A stretch of 9,647 nt of DNA, taken from assembly GCA_035294325.1 (NCBI GenBank), contig DATGLE010000037.1, positions 1 to 9,647 of the forward strand, written 5' to 3'. This stretch comes from DATGLE01 sp035294325. Lineage in GTDB: Bacteria; Chloroflexota; Ktedonobacteria; Ktedonobacterales; Ktedonobacteraceae. The position numbers and the translations under genes were made by a program. Shown here piece by piece: positions 4,154 to 9,647 of this stretch; position 1 is the stretch's first letter, and every line of letters starts with the position of its first letter. The notes beneath the pieces were generated by a model. The model ran no database searches. It saw only the letters and a program-made list of their open reading frames with translations, and had not been told where the DNA came from.

Positions 4154-6715
4154 TCATGGCCCGGAGGCGAGGCCGGTAATGGTGAGCGCGGGTTCCGTGA
4201 AGGTAACTTCGGTTGATCCGCCTTGCTGGCTTATCTCTACCAGAATGCGGCCAGTGGGGCTGAGGTATGCGGCGGCGTGCTGCACGGTGAAAGGGGCCAG
4301 CGCTGTGAGGCGGACGTTATCCCAGGCATGGCTCTGCCAGTTGTAGAGGGCAACCCGCGAGGCGCTGCCGGGCGCTCCCACGGTATTGCCGGATGGCAGA
4401 GCGCTATCAGGCGGCAGCCCCAGAATAAGCGTCTGTGCTCGAAGATGTGGAGCCGCAGGTGCGCTGTACTCAAATACGGCCTCGCCACCGGCCAGCCCAT
4501 ACGTAAGCGGTGAGATGCGGCGTATGGTTCCGGCCTGCCCGGTGGCTACCAATCGCCCCGGCAGTAGCTCCGGCGGAATGGTCAGAGAGCCGGAGGCGTA
4601 GCTGATAGCGAGCGGAGCCAGCACCAGCGTCTCATGCAGTCCCTGAGGGTGAACGCCATTGAAGGTCAGCGTGTTCACGGCATCGAGGGGCTGATCCGCC
4701 CAGCCGAGCAGCATGGCAGGTGAACTGGTCGAGGCCAGGGGTGCGCTGTCGCACTGCAACGCAGTCAGCAGGAAAGCCAGCAGGCTCAGGTGGCGCTGGC
4801 GCTCGCTCATCGACTGCGGCACGCTGCGCGCGAAGAGATGGTCGTAGCCGGTGAGAAGGCCGCTGTTGCTGGCCGTCACCTGCCTGACCAGCGAGGCGCA
4901 GGATGGCAGAGCACCGGCGGAGGACGCTGGAGGCAGCGGGATGCTGATAGTGTTCGTCTGACCGGAACCGAGGTTGCTAACAGGTGTCAGGCTGCGCGTC
5001 GTCAGCACATAGACATCGCTGAGCGTCGCCGGCAGCGTGCTGCTCACGGTGCCGCTGAGGACACCCTGCTTCAATTGCAGATGAGAAGCAATCCCTCCTG
5101 GTGCCGTGAGATCTTGCTCTACCTGGATCGCATCTAAGCTTCCAGTTTGCGCGCCAGACATATAGATCTGTGTTGCGTCCGCGCCACTTACGACTGCCGT
5201 CTGCAACTGTTGCATATCCAGACTGGAAAAGGGCTGCACCAGGCTGCCCGCAGGCAACTGCACCTGCACATCTCCATCTGCCGAGACGAAAGGCACGAAA
5301 ACGCCGAGATAGTCGGTGCTATGGGCTACAGCGCTGCCGTTTTCAAGCTGAATAATCGAGAGGCTATTGTCATAGAGTGCGGTTCCCTGCTGATAGATGG
5401 CCGTGCCGTAATCGAGCAGCGAGAAGACAACGATGGCGCTCAGGATGATACGCCAGTTCCAGTAGCGCCGCTTCGTCCTGTGCACAATGAGCCAGCGCAC
5501 AGGTCCCAGGACGGCGAGGTAGCCGAAGAAAAAAAGCAGCAGCAGCCAGGGCGAGGGCGACGAGGTGGGCAACAGCAGGCGCTGCAATTTCGCCAGATAG
5601 TAGGGGATGGCGGCACTGAGGTCCGGCGAGAAGCTGGCCGGCAGCACTTGCTGTCCAGAGGAGCGCAGTGCCAGATCTCTCCAGAGCGCCGTGGCCCCGG
5701 CCCAGTTCGTCAGGGGCGCGAGGGCAGGATCATAGGCCAGGTAGTAGATGACGCCCTGTCCGCGCGGCGCCTCGACGATGAGCGGTACATTATTGGCGGA
5801 GAGGATCGTTTTTGCCGTTGCTGGTACGCTCGCCTTGCTTACCGGAACAGGCACCGGCGCCCCGGCGTCCCTGCCCGCCACCGGGGCATCCACGGGCAGG
5901 AGATCGGCGCCCGCCGGCAGTGCCTCGCTGCCGCTGATATTGACCGTCTGCAAATCGGCGGGCAGCGGGCCGAGCGTCTGCCGCCAGTTCTGCCCTCCGA
6001 CCTCGACAAGTGTTCCGCCCTGCTGCACCCAGATCTGCAAGGCGCGTAACTGCTCACGCGAGAGGCTTGCGCTAGCGAAGTCATCGAGCACGATCATATC
6101 AAAGCTGGCGAGCGGCATGGCTATAGCCGGCATATTCTGTGCGTCGAGCGGCTGCAAGACAACCGAGCCGTTCTGGTTGGGCAGGGCAACGGCGCGCAGG
6201 GAGCCAAAGCCACTGGCATTGTTCGAGAGCAGGCCCACAAAAAGATCCTCGGGATCAAGCTCTTGCAGGGCTGCGTTCTGCGCCTGGACCACGTTTCCAT
6301 GACTGTCGAGCAGCGCTACCTGCATGCTCGAAACGCCGATCTGGGGAGCAACGGGCACATACATCATCACCCGCCGATAGGCCCCGTGGGGCAGAGTGAC
6401 GAGCTGTTCATAGTCCGAGACCGGCACCGTGCTGAACGTAGCCTGCCAGACCGGTCCCTGGGGATTGCTGGCAACGAGGGCGCCGCTGAAAGCAGGCCCG
6501 TTATTGCGCAGCGTCACAGCAAGAGGAACCCAGGTGCCATTACGAAAGTGCGTGCCGAATCCGGCGCTGACCTGCATAACCAGCTTGCCAGGACGAGGGG
6601 GAGAGGCGGCCGCGGCGGGCATAGAAGCAAGCAGAAGCAGTATCACAAGCGCAAGCCCTGGCGAGTAAGCGACAATATGGCAAATATTCGCTTGCTCGCC
6701 GCGCGCTCTATGCAT
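4154..6715 (-). CDS. Large exported membrane protein with a GATase-like domain, function unknown
   Basis: The protein has 853 residues. Residues 20-37 (GLALVILLLLASMPAAAAS) are a signal peptide with a likely cleavage after the alanine run. A beta-rich domain follows (about 43-150; TWVPLAVTLRNNG at 61-73 resembles the start of an Ig-like fold). Next is a region like the class I glutamine amidotransferase fold (about 156-350), with FDMIVLDDF (205-213), LQIWVQQGGTLVEVGG (226-241) and VIYYLAYDP (322-330). There is no obvious Cys-His-Glu triad, so it is probably not an active amidotransferase. Two membrane helices (390-411 and 422-441) lead to a second large beta-rich domain up to the end, probably outside the cell. 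Proteins of this layout often sit near MoxR, DUF58 and VWA genes, but none is here. A frame to 6751 exists; ATG 6715 has GAAGGAG 7 nt upstream and puts the signal peptide at the N-terminus. Confidence 0.85.
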   Translation of the reverse strand: MHRARGEQANICHIVAYSPGLALVILLLLASMPAAAASPPRPGKLVMQVSAGFGTHFRNGTWVPLAVTLRNNGPAFSGALVASNPQGPVWQATFSTVPVSDYEQLVTLPHGAYRRVMMYVPVAPQIGVSSMQVALLDSHGNVVQAQNAALQELDPEDLFVGLLSNNASGFGSLRAVALPNQNGSVVLQPLDAQNMPAIAMPLASFDMIVLDDFASASLSREQLRALQIWVQQGGTLVEVGGQNWRQTLGPLPADLQTVNISGSEALPAGADLLPVDAPVAGRDAGAPVPVPVSKASVPATAKTILSANNVPLIVEAPRGQGVIYYLAYDPALAPLTNWAGATALWRDLALRSSGQQVLPASFSPDLSAAIPYYLAKLQRLLLPTSSPSPWLLLLFFFGYLAVLGPVRWLIVHRTKRRYWNWRIILSAIVVFSLLDYGTAIYQQGTALYDNSLSIIQLENGSAVAHSTDYLGVFVPFVSADGDVQVQLPAGSLVQPFSSLDMQQLQTAVVSGADATQIYMSGAQTGSLDAIQVEQDLTAPGGIASHLQLKQGVLSGTVSSTLPATLSDVYVLTTRSLTPVSNLGSGQTNTISIPLPPASSAGALPSCASLVRQVTASNSGLLTGYDHLFARSVPQSMSERQRHLSLLAFLLTALQCDSAPLASTSSPAMLLGWADQPLDAVNTLTFNGVHPQGLHETLVLAPLAISYASGSLTIPPELLPGRLVATGQAGTIRRISPLTYGLAGGEAVFEYSAPAAPHLRAQTLILGLPPDSALPSGNTVGAPGSASRVALYNWQSHAWDNVRLTALAPFTVQHAAAYLSPTGRILVEISQQGGSTEVTFTEPALTITGLASGP

Positions 6716-6774
6716 TGCCCTGCTCCTTCGCTTGATACACAATCTCTGCATATAGAATCTGTGCTTTAATTCGG

Positions 6775-6796
6775 TTCATGACTGTTGTATCATGAA
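6775..6796. promoter_or_regulatory. Perfect inverted repeat over the -10 box, candidate operator
   Basis: TTCATGA (6775-6781) and TCATGAA (6790-6796) are perfect inverted copies separated by 8 nt. The spacer contains the predicted -10 box of the 853-aa gene. Size and position fit a dimeric repressor site. No regulator can be assigned. Confidence 0.45.
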
Positions 6797-6812
6797 AGGC
6801 CAGAGGTGGCAA
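6784..6812 (-). promoter_or_regulatory. Candidate promoter of the 853-aa membrane protein gene
   Basis: On the minus strand, TTGCCA (6812-6807), 17 nt and TACAAC (6789-6784) give a reasonable sigma70-type match. Transcription would start near 6777, about 60 nt before ATG 6715. It faces away from hicB. Confidence 0.5.
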
Positions 6813-6897
6813 GCCCCCTGAAAATTAATGCGTGCTATGTTCATTAGGAATATGTTACACTTGTGTTGTCGATTTCTGGAAAGGAGAGAAGGGGAGT

Positions 6898-7101
6898 ATG
6901 TTAATAACCGTAGTCCTTGAACCTAGCGATGAAGGCGGCTATACTGTCTATGTCCCGGCGCTGCCAGGTTGTATCAGCGAAGGCGACACTAAAGAGGAAG
7001 CCCTTGCTAATATTAGAGAGGCCATCAAGCTTTATCTTGAACCGGTTGAAGATGATTTGTTGGTGGATGAGAATGCGGCGGTTCAGGAGATTGAAGTGTG
7101 A
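6898..7101 (+). CDS. hicB: HicB-family antitoxin, short form without DNA-binding domain
   Basis: HicB neutralises the HicA mRNA interferase. The 67-residue protein carries the family core: a degenerate RNase H-like fold with EGGYTVYVPALPGCISEGDTKEEALANIREAIKLYLE (the PALPGC and A-x-x-x-x-EA motifs are diagnostic). It ends soon after that helix and lacks the C-terminal ribbon-helix-helix or HTH domain that longer HicB proteins use for autoregulation. I chose ATG 6898 over the upstream in-frame ATG 6832 because a purine-rich ribosome binding region (AAGGAGAGAAGGGG) lies directly before it and MLITVVLEP is the usual family N-terminus. Its G+C content is about 48%, visibly lower than the flanking genes, so it was probably acquired. 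I found no convincing promoter in 6816-6897. Confidence 0.92.
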   Translation: MLITVVLEPSDEGGYTVYVPALPGCISEGDTKEEALANIREAIKLYLEPVEDDLLVDENAAVQEIEV

Positions 7102-7325
7102 GCAAGGTGCCCAGTTTATCATATATCAAGATTGTCAAAGCCTTACAGCGAGCCGGATGGACAGTAGTGCGTCAGCGAGGTAGCCATATTCGACTTCAAA
7201 AGCATGTGGATGATGAATTACTCAAGATTACGGTTCCAGTTCACCGCCCGGTGAAAGCTTCCACACTTGCTCATATTCTGAAACAGGCGCGGTTGGATGT
7301 AGAAGAATTCCTCCGTTTAGTGTAA
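7098..7325 (+). CDS. hicA: HicA-family mRNA interferase toxin
   Basis: HicA is a small ribonuclease that cuts mRNA when not bound by HicB. The 75-residue protein has a dsRBD-like fold: IVKALQRAGWTVVRQRGSHIRL, with the catalytic histidine H30 in the G-S-H motif, then VPVHRPVKASTLAHILKQARLD. Length and motifs are those of an intact toxin. The start is GTG 7098, and the hicB stop TGA overlaps it (GTGA), so the two are translationally coupled. The order hicB-hicA is the reverse of the E. coli locus, but is common for the short-HicB type. The stop (7323-7325) lies inside the end of the convergent glycosyltransferase gene. Confidence 0.93.
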   Translation: MSKVPSLSYIKIVKALQRAGWTVVRQRGSHIRLQKHVDDELLKITVPVHRPVKASTLAHILKQARLDVEEFLRLV

Positions 7326-9155
7326 CGGTGCCTTTACAGGTGTGGCAGGCTGGTAGACGACGTAGCCATAGAAAAGATAGCGCCGGTACTGGATGTGCTG
7401 GCTGCTCACCGCGTGCGCCATCGCTGCCGCCTGGGCTGAGCCGATGGGAAAGACGTAGACAGGGTGCGGCGACGATCTCACAATAGCGCCGTAGGGCGCA
7501 TAGCGATCAAAGCCAGGCCCCAGATCCTCGCTCAGTGAGCTACAGATGATGCGCTCCTGACTATGGAAGGTGAGACGATTGCAGGTCCAGTACTCCGAAT
7601 AGATGCGCGTCGCGCCGATGTGCAGGAGATCCTGGATCAACGCCTCCTCCTGATTGTATGCCTGCTCGGCCTGCGGTATCGATGAGAATGTACTGATCGT
7701 CCCCATCACAAAGACCGCCAGAACAAGCGCCAGCGCCGCCACTCTGAAAACGAAAAAGCCACGAGCACCATCATGCCATAAGGACGCAGCCTCGTCGTGC
7801 AACACCGTCCCATGCCCGCGGCGCAAGACTGGCTCCCCGCTCGCCAGATAACGCTCGACACCCTTCCACAGCGGCCAGAGTACGGCGGGCAGCGCGATCA
7901 GCAGGCAGGTCAGGTAGCGCGCAGTAGGACCGGGATAGAGCGCCGCACTCGGACTGGTCGCATACAGGACCAGCGTTCCGCCCGCACTTATCAGCAGCAT
8001 CAGCCGCGCGCACTGGCGAATGAGGTCCTGCTGCTCCTCAAAAGATCGCTCAGCCTGCGCCCGGCGCCGCAGCCAGCAGCGCCAGACGAGCGCAAGAGCA
8101 GGAATGGCCGCGATAACGCCGAGCGCGAGGAAGCCCGCTGACCACGCGCCTTGCAGCGCGACACACTGCGCCGTCGCGGCGGTTGACGGGCCAAAGAGCG
8201 GAAAGACTTCCGCCGGGCAGAGCGGATTGTACCCTGTTGCGGCAGGTAGCGCGATCAGCAGTGCCCCGATCAGTTCCCGTATGCGCGGGATGTGCTGCGC
8301 TACCATAATCTGGGTCCCTGAGCGCGTGATATCTATCAGGACATTCAACGAATTACGGCCCGGCGGCGCCGAGACATTATAGATGATAAGCGGAAATACG
8401 CCAATGATAATACCGAGCAGGAGACTGAGGCCGGTCCACGAGCGTAGTTCGCGGCGGCAGAAAAGCAGAAGAAGCAGCGCGCCCATACCCACAAAAGGGA
8501 GGATCAGGAAATCAACCCAGAGCGCCAGCCCGACGATCAGGCCCAGGAAACCATAGGCCAGGATGCGCCTGAGCCGCGCGCGCGCCATCACGTCCTGACT
8601 GTAGCTATGATAGGAGAGGGCGAACCAGGCCACCATCAGGCAGATCAGCGCGGCGAAGAGTTCGGTTTCGGGATACTCGCCCACGGCCTTGAGCTGGCGT
8701 CCGAGCAGTTCGCTCGATCCAAAGCTGAGCAGCACGACGACGAAGAGGGCCAGCTTTTCTGTGTAGAGCAGGCGCGTCAGGTAATACATGGCGATGAGGA
8801 AGAAGGGAAAGAGCAGCAGCAGGCCGAGGCGCAGCGAGAAGAGCGATACACCGAAAAGGTGAAAGAGCGGCGCGGCGATATAGCCCTCCAGCGGCCCCAT
8901 ATAGGGCAGGCCGTAGAAGAAAATAGGATGCTCGCCGCGAAAGGCGACGTGCAGGGCGAGCAGGCCCATGTTGCCTTCATCGCTGTTTGTGACGGGCCAG
9001 TTATAGGAGATGAGGACGAAGCGCGCCAGCGTAGCCGCTACTACCAGCGCCAGCATACATAGCTCGTATGGCCCTATGCGCAATCTCTTCAAATTCATAA
9101 CATTATTCAGCATATCAAATCCGTCAAGCTGCCATATTAGCCTCTTCACAACCAC
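7317..9155 (-). CDS. GT-C type membrane glycosyltransferase (ArnT/PMT-like)
   Basis: The protein has up to 612 residues, with many hydrophobic helices between about 30 and 510. The first loop holds NWPVTNSDEGNMG (52-64); the D59-E60 pair matches the acidic motif of GT-C enzymes that use polyprenyl-phosphate sugars. PYMGPLEGYIAAPLFHLFG (84-102) is also typical of the family. The C-terminal 100 residues (about 510-612) form a soluble, probably extracytoplasmic domain. It probably transfers a sugar from a lipid carrier on the outer face of the membrane; donor and acceptor cannot be told. The start is uncertain: GTG 9155 has AGGGA about 8 nt upstream, while ATG 9113 and ATG 9098 are in frame with weak or no ribosome binding sites. 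The stop TAA (7317-7319) overlaps the end of hicA. thiN ends 72 nt upstream. Confidence 0.85.
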   Translation of the reverse strand: MVVKRLIWQLDGFDMLNNVMNLKRLRIGPYELCMLALVVAATLARFVLISYNWPVTNSDEGNMGLLALHVAFRGEHPIFFYGLPYMGPLEGYIAAPLFHLFGVSLFSLRLGLLLLFPFFLIAMYYLTRLLYTEKLALFVVVLLSFGSSELLGRQLKAVGEYPETELFAALICLMVAWFALSYHSYSQDVMARARLRRILAYGFLGLIVGLALWVDFLILPFVGMGALLLLLFCRRELRSWTGLSLLLGIIIGVFPLIIYNVSAPPGRNSLNVLIDITRSGTQIMVAQHIPRIRELIGALLIALPAATGYNPLCPAEVFPLFGPSTAATAQCVALQGAWSAGFLALGVIAAIPALALVWRCWLRRRAQAERSFEEQQDLIRQCARLMLLISAGGTLVLYATSPSAALYPGPTARYLTCLLIALPAVLWPLWKGVERYLASGEPVLRRGHGTVLHDEAASLWHDGARGFFVFRVAALALVLAVFVMGTISTFSSIPQAEQAYNQEEALIQDLLHIGATRIYSEYWTCNRLTFHSQERIICSSLSEDLGPGFDRYAPYGAIVRSSPHPVYVFPIGSAQAAAMAHAVSSQHIQYRRYLFYGYVVYQPATPVKAPLH

Positions 9156-9170
9156 ACTATCTATCCCTTA

Positions 9171-9185
9171 TGCGGCGCAGCCGCA
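9171..9185. repeat. Short perfect hairpin with GCA loop
   Basis: TGCGGC-GCA-GCCGCA is a 6-bp perfect stem with a GCA loop; beyond an A-C mismatch two more pairs can form. It lies between thiN and the glycosyltransferase gene. No T-run follows in the direction of thiN transcription, so it is not a normal terminator. The loop is the same as in the hairpins near 1453 and 3032. Confidence 0.6.
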
Positions 9186-9227
9186 CAAATGACCGGTGTA
9201 AGAGGACGCTGAGAATCAGATGCCCCC

Positions 9228-9647
9228 TTACAATTCCTGTGTCGCTGTATGAATAACGAGCAACAGCCCGCTCTCTAACAACACCTCCGCCTGCTCGTCG
9301 ATCAGCACATTGCTCACGCCGCGTGCTCGTCCAAAGCGCAGCGTCTCGCCGTGCAGCGGATAGTAGAGATTCGTGGTGCGCACGCCCGTTGCCTCGCCCG
9401 TAAGCGGGAGCAGCGAGAGCAGGTCGTTGCGCTGGCCGTGGATGCTTGTGCTGCCGGGGCCGCGAAGCAGCCAGCAGAACGACGGGCCATCGACGATGCG
9501 TATAGGGACCGCCGCGAAATCCGCCAGCAGCAGGACATTTGCCATCGTATGATCGAAGCGCGCGCCGCCGAGCGCTCCCAGCAGCGTGATGCGGCTGGCT
9601 CCTCGCTCCAGCGCTACCTGAAGCGCCAGTTCGGTATCGGTCTCATC
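9228..9647 (-). CDS. thiN: Thiamine pyrophosphokinase (C-terminal part; 5' end cut by window)
   Basis: The enzyme transfers a pyrophosphate group from ATP to thiamine, giving thiamine diphosphate. The frame is open from the right edge to TAA at 9228 (139 codons seen; whole enzymes have about 210-230). Visible motifs are DETDTELAL right at the edge, part of the conserved D-x-x-D-T-D-x-E catalytic region, and GALGGARFDHTMAN (24-37), the G-x-x-G-G-R-x-D-H type nucleotide and substrate motif. The C-terminal beta domain follows (NDLLSLLPLTGEATGVRTTNLYYPLHGETL), with GVSNVL as expected near the thiamine site. Downstream is the glycosyltransferase gene, 72 nt away, which is probably unrelated in function. 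Confidence 0.93.
   Translation of the reverse strand, partial: DETDTELALQVALERGASRITLLGALGGARFDHTMANVLLLADFAAVPIRIVDGPSFCWLLRGPGSTSIHGQRNDLLSLLPLTGEATGVRTTNLYYPLHGETLRFGRARGVSNVLIDEQAEVLLESGLLLVIHTATQEL

Noticed and set aside
5147..6049. Plus-strand 300-codon ORF
   Set aside because: It lies wholly opposite the 853-aa gene, which has a signal peptide, a ribosome binding site and a promoter; the plus-strand frame is rich in Arg, Gln and His, as expected for antisense of a G+C-rich gene.
6816..6897. Promoter for hicBA
   Set aside because: TACACT and TATGTT could serve as -10 boxes, but neither has a -35 box at a suitable distance, so no call is made.
8607..9062. Plus-strand 151-codon ORF opposite the glycosyltransferase
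   Set aside because: Low-complexity Glu/Gln/Arg composition typical of the antisense of membrane helices; the minus frame is a clear GT-C protein.
1..9647. CRISPR array, tRNA, rRNA or riboswitch
   Set aside because: No evenly spaced direct repeats, no tRNA-like cloverleaf and no recognisable riboswitch core were seen, although thiN is present; only part of thiN and none of its leader is in the window.

Overview
The window reads as a piece of a G+C-rich bacterial chromosome with an intact IS200/IS605-type insertion sequence at its left edge. Panthothenate and thiamine cofactor genes, a DUF402 protein, an excisionase-type HTH regulator, a large signal-peptide protein with a GATase-like domain, a GT-C membrane glycosyltransferase and a HicBA pair together suggest a Chloroflexota genome, perhaps class Ktedonobacteria. 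That placement is an impression from gene content and style, not from a marker gene.

Layout. Positions 1-1304 hold tnpB (cut by the window edge) and tnpA of an IS200/IS605 element on the minus strand, followed by its tnpA leader hairpin and a terminal hairpin. Positions 1305-1619 are non-coding and carry a perfect 55-nt palindrome that looks like a bidirectional terminator. All the host genes are also on the minus strand, except the toxin-antitoxin pair. Reading in the direction of transcription from the right edge they are: thiN (thiamine pyrophosphokinase, partial), a GT-C membrane glycosyltransferase, the 853-aa GATase-like membrane protein, a DUF402 protein, a 90-aa hypothetical protein, panD, and the HTH regulator. 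hicB-hicA (6898-7325) is the only plus-strand coding unit. It starts divergently from the 853-aa gene and ends in a 9-bp convergent overlap with the glycosyltransferase gene.

How the genes work together. thiN (thiamine diphosphate) and panD (beta-alanine for pantothenate and CoA) are unlinked cofactor genes. DUF402 and the 90-aa ORF, 18 nt apart, probably share a transcript. The 853-aa protein, DUF402, panD and the regulator each have a plausible sigma70-type promoter of their own, so the minus strand looks like a row of short units rather than one operon. In both two-gene mobile modules (tnpA-tnpB and hicB-hicA) the stop of the first gene overlaps a GTG start of the second as GTGA, which points to translational coupling.

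The least expected signal is non-coding. Six hairpins in three intergenic spaces (1431-1507, 3002-3106, 9171-9185) have unrelated arms, but all close on the same trinucleotide loop: C-GCA-G on one strand or the other. Two of them are perfect palindromes of identical geometry (26 + 3 + 26 nt). C-GNA-G loops are known to form unusually stable DNA mini-hairpins, so this may be a repeat family or mutational signature defined by its loop rather than by its arm sequence.
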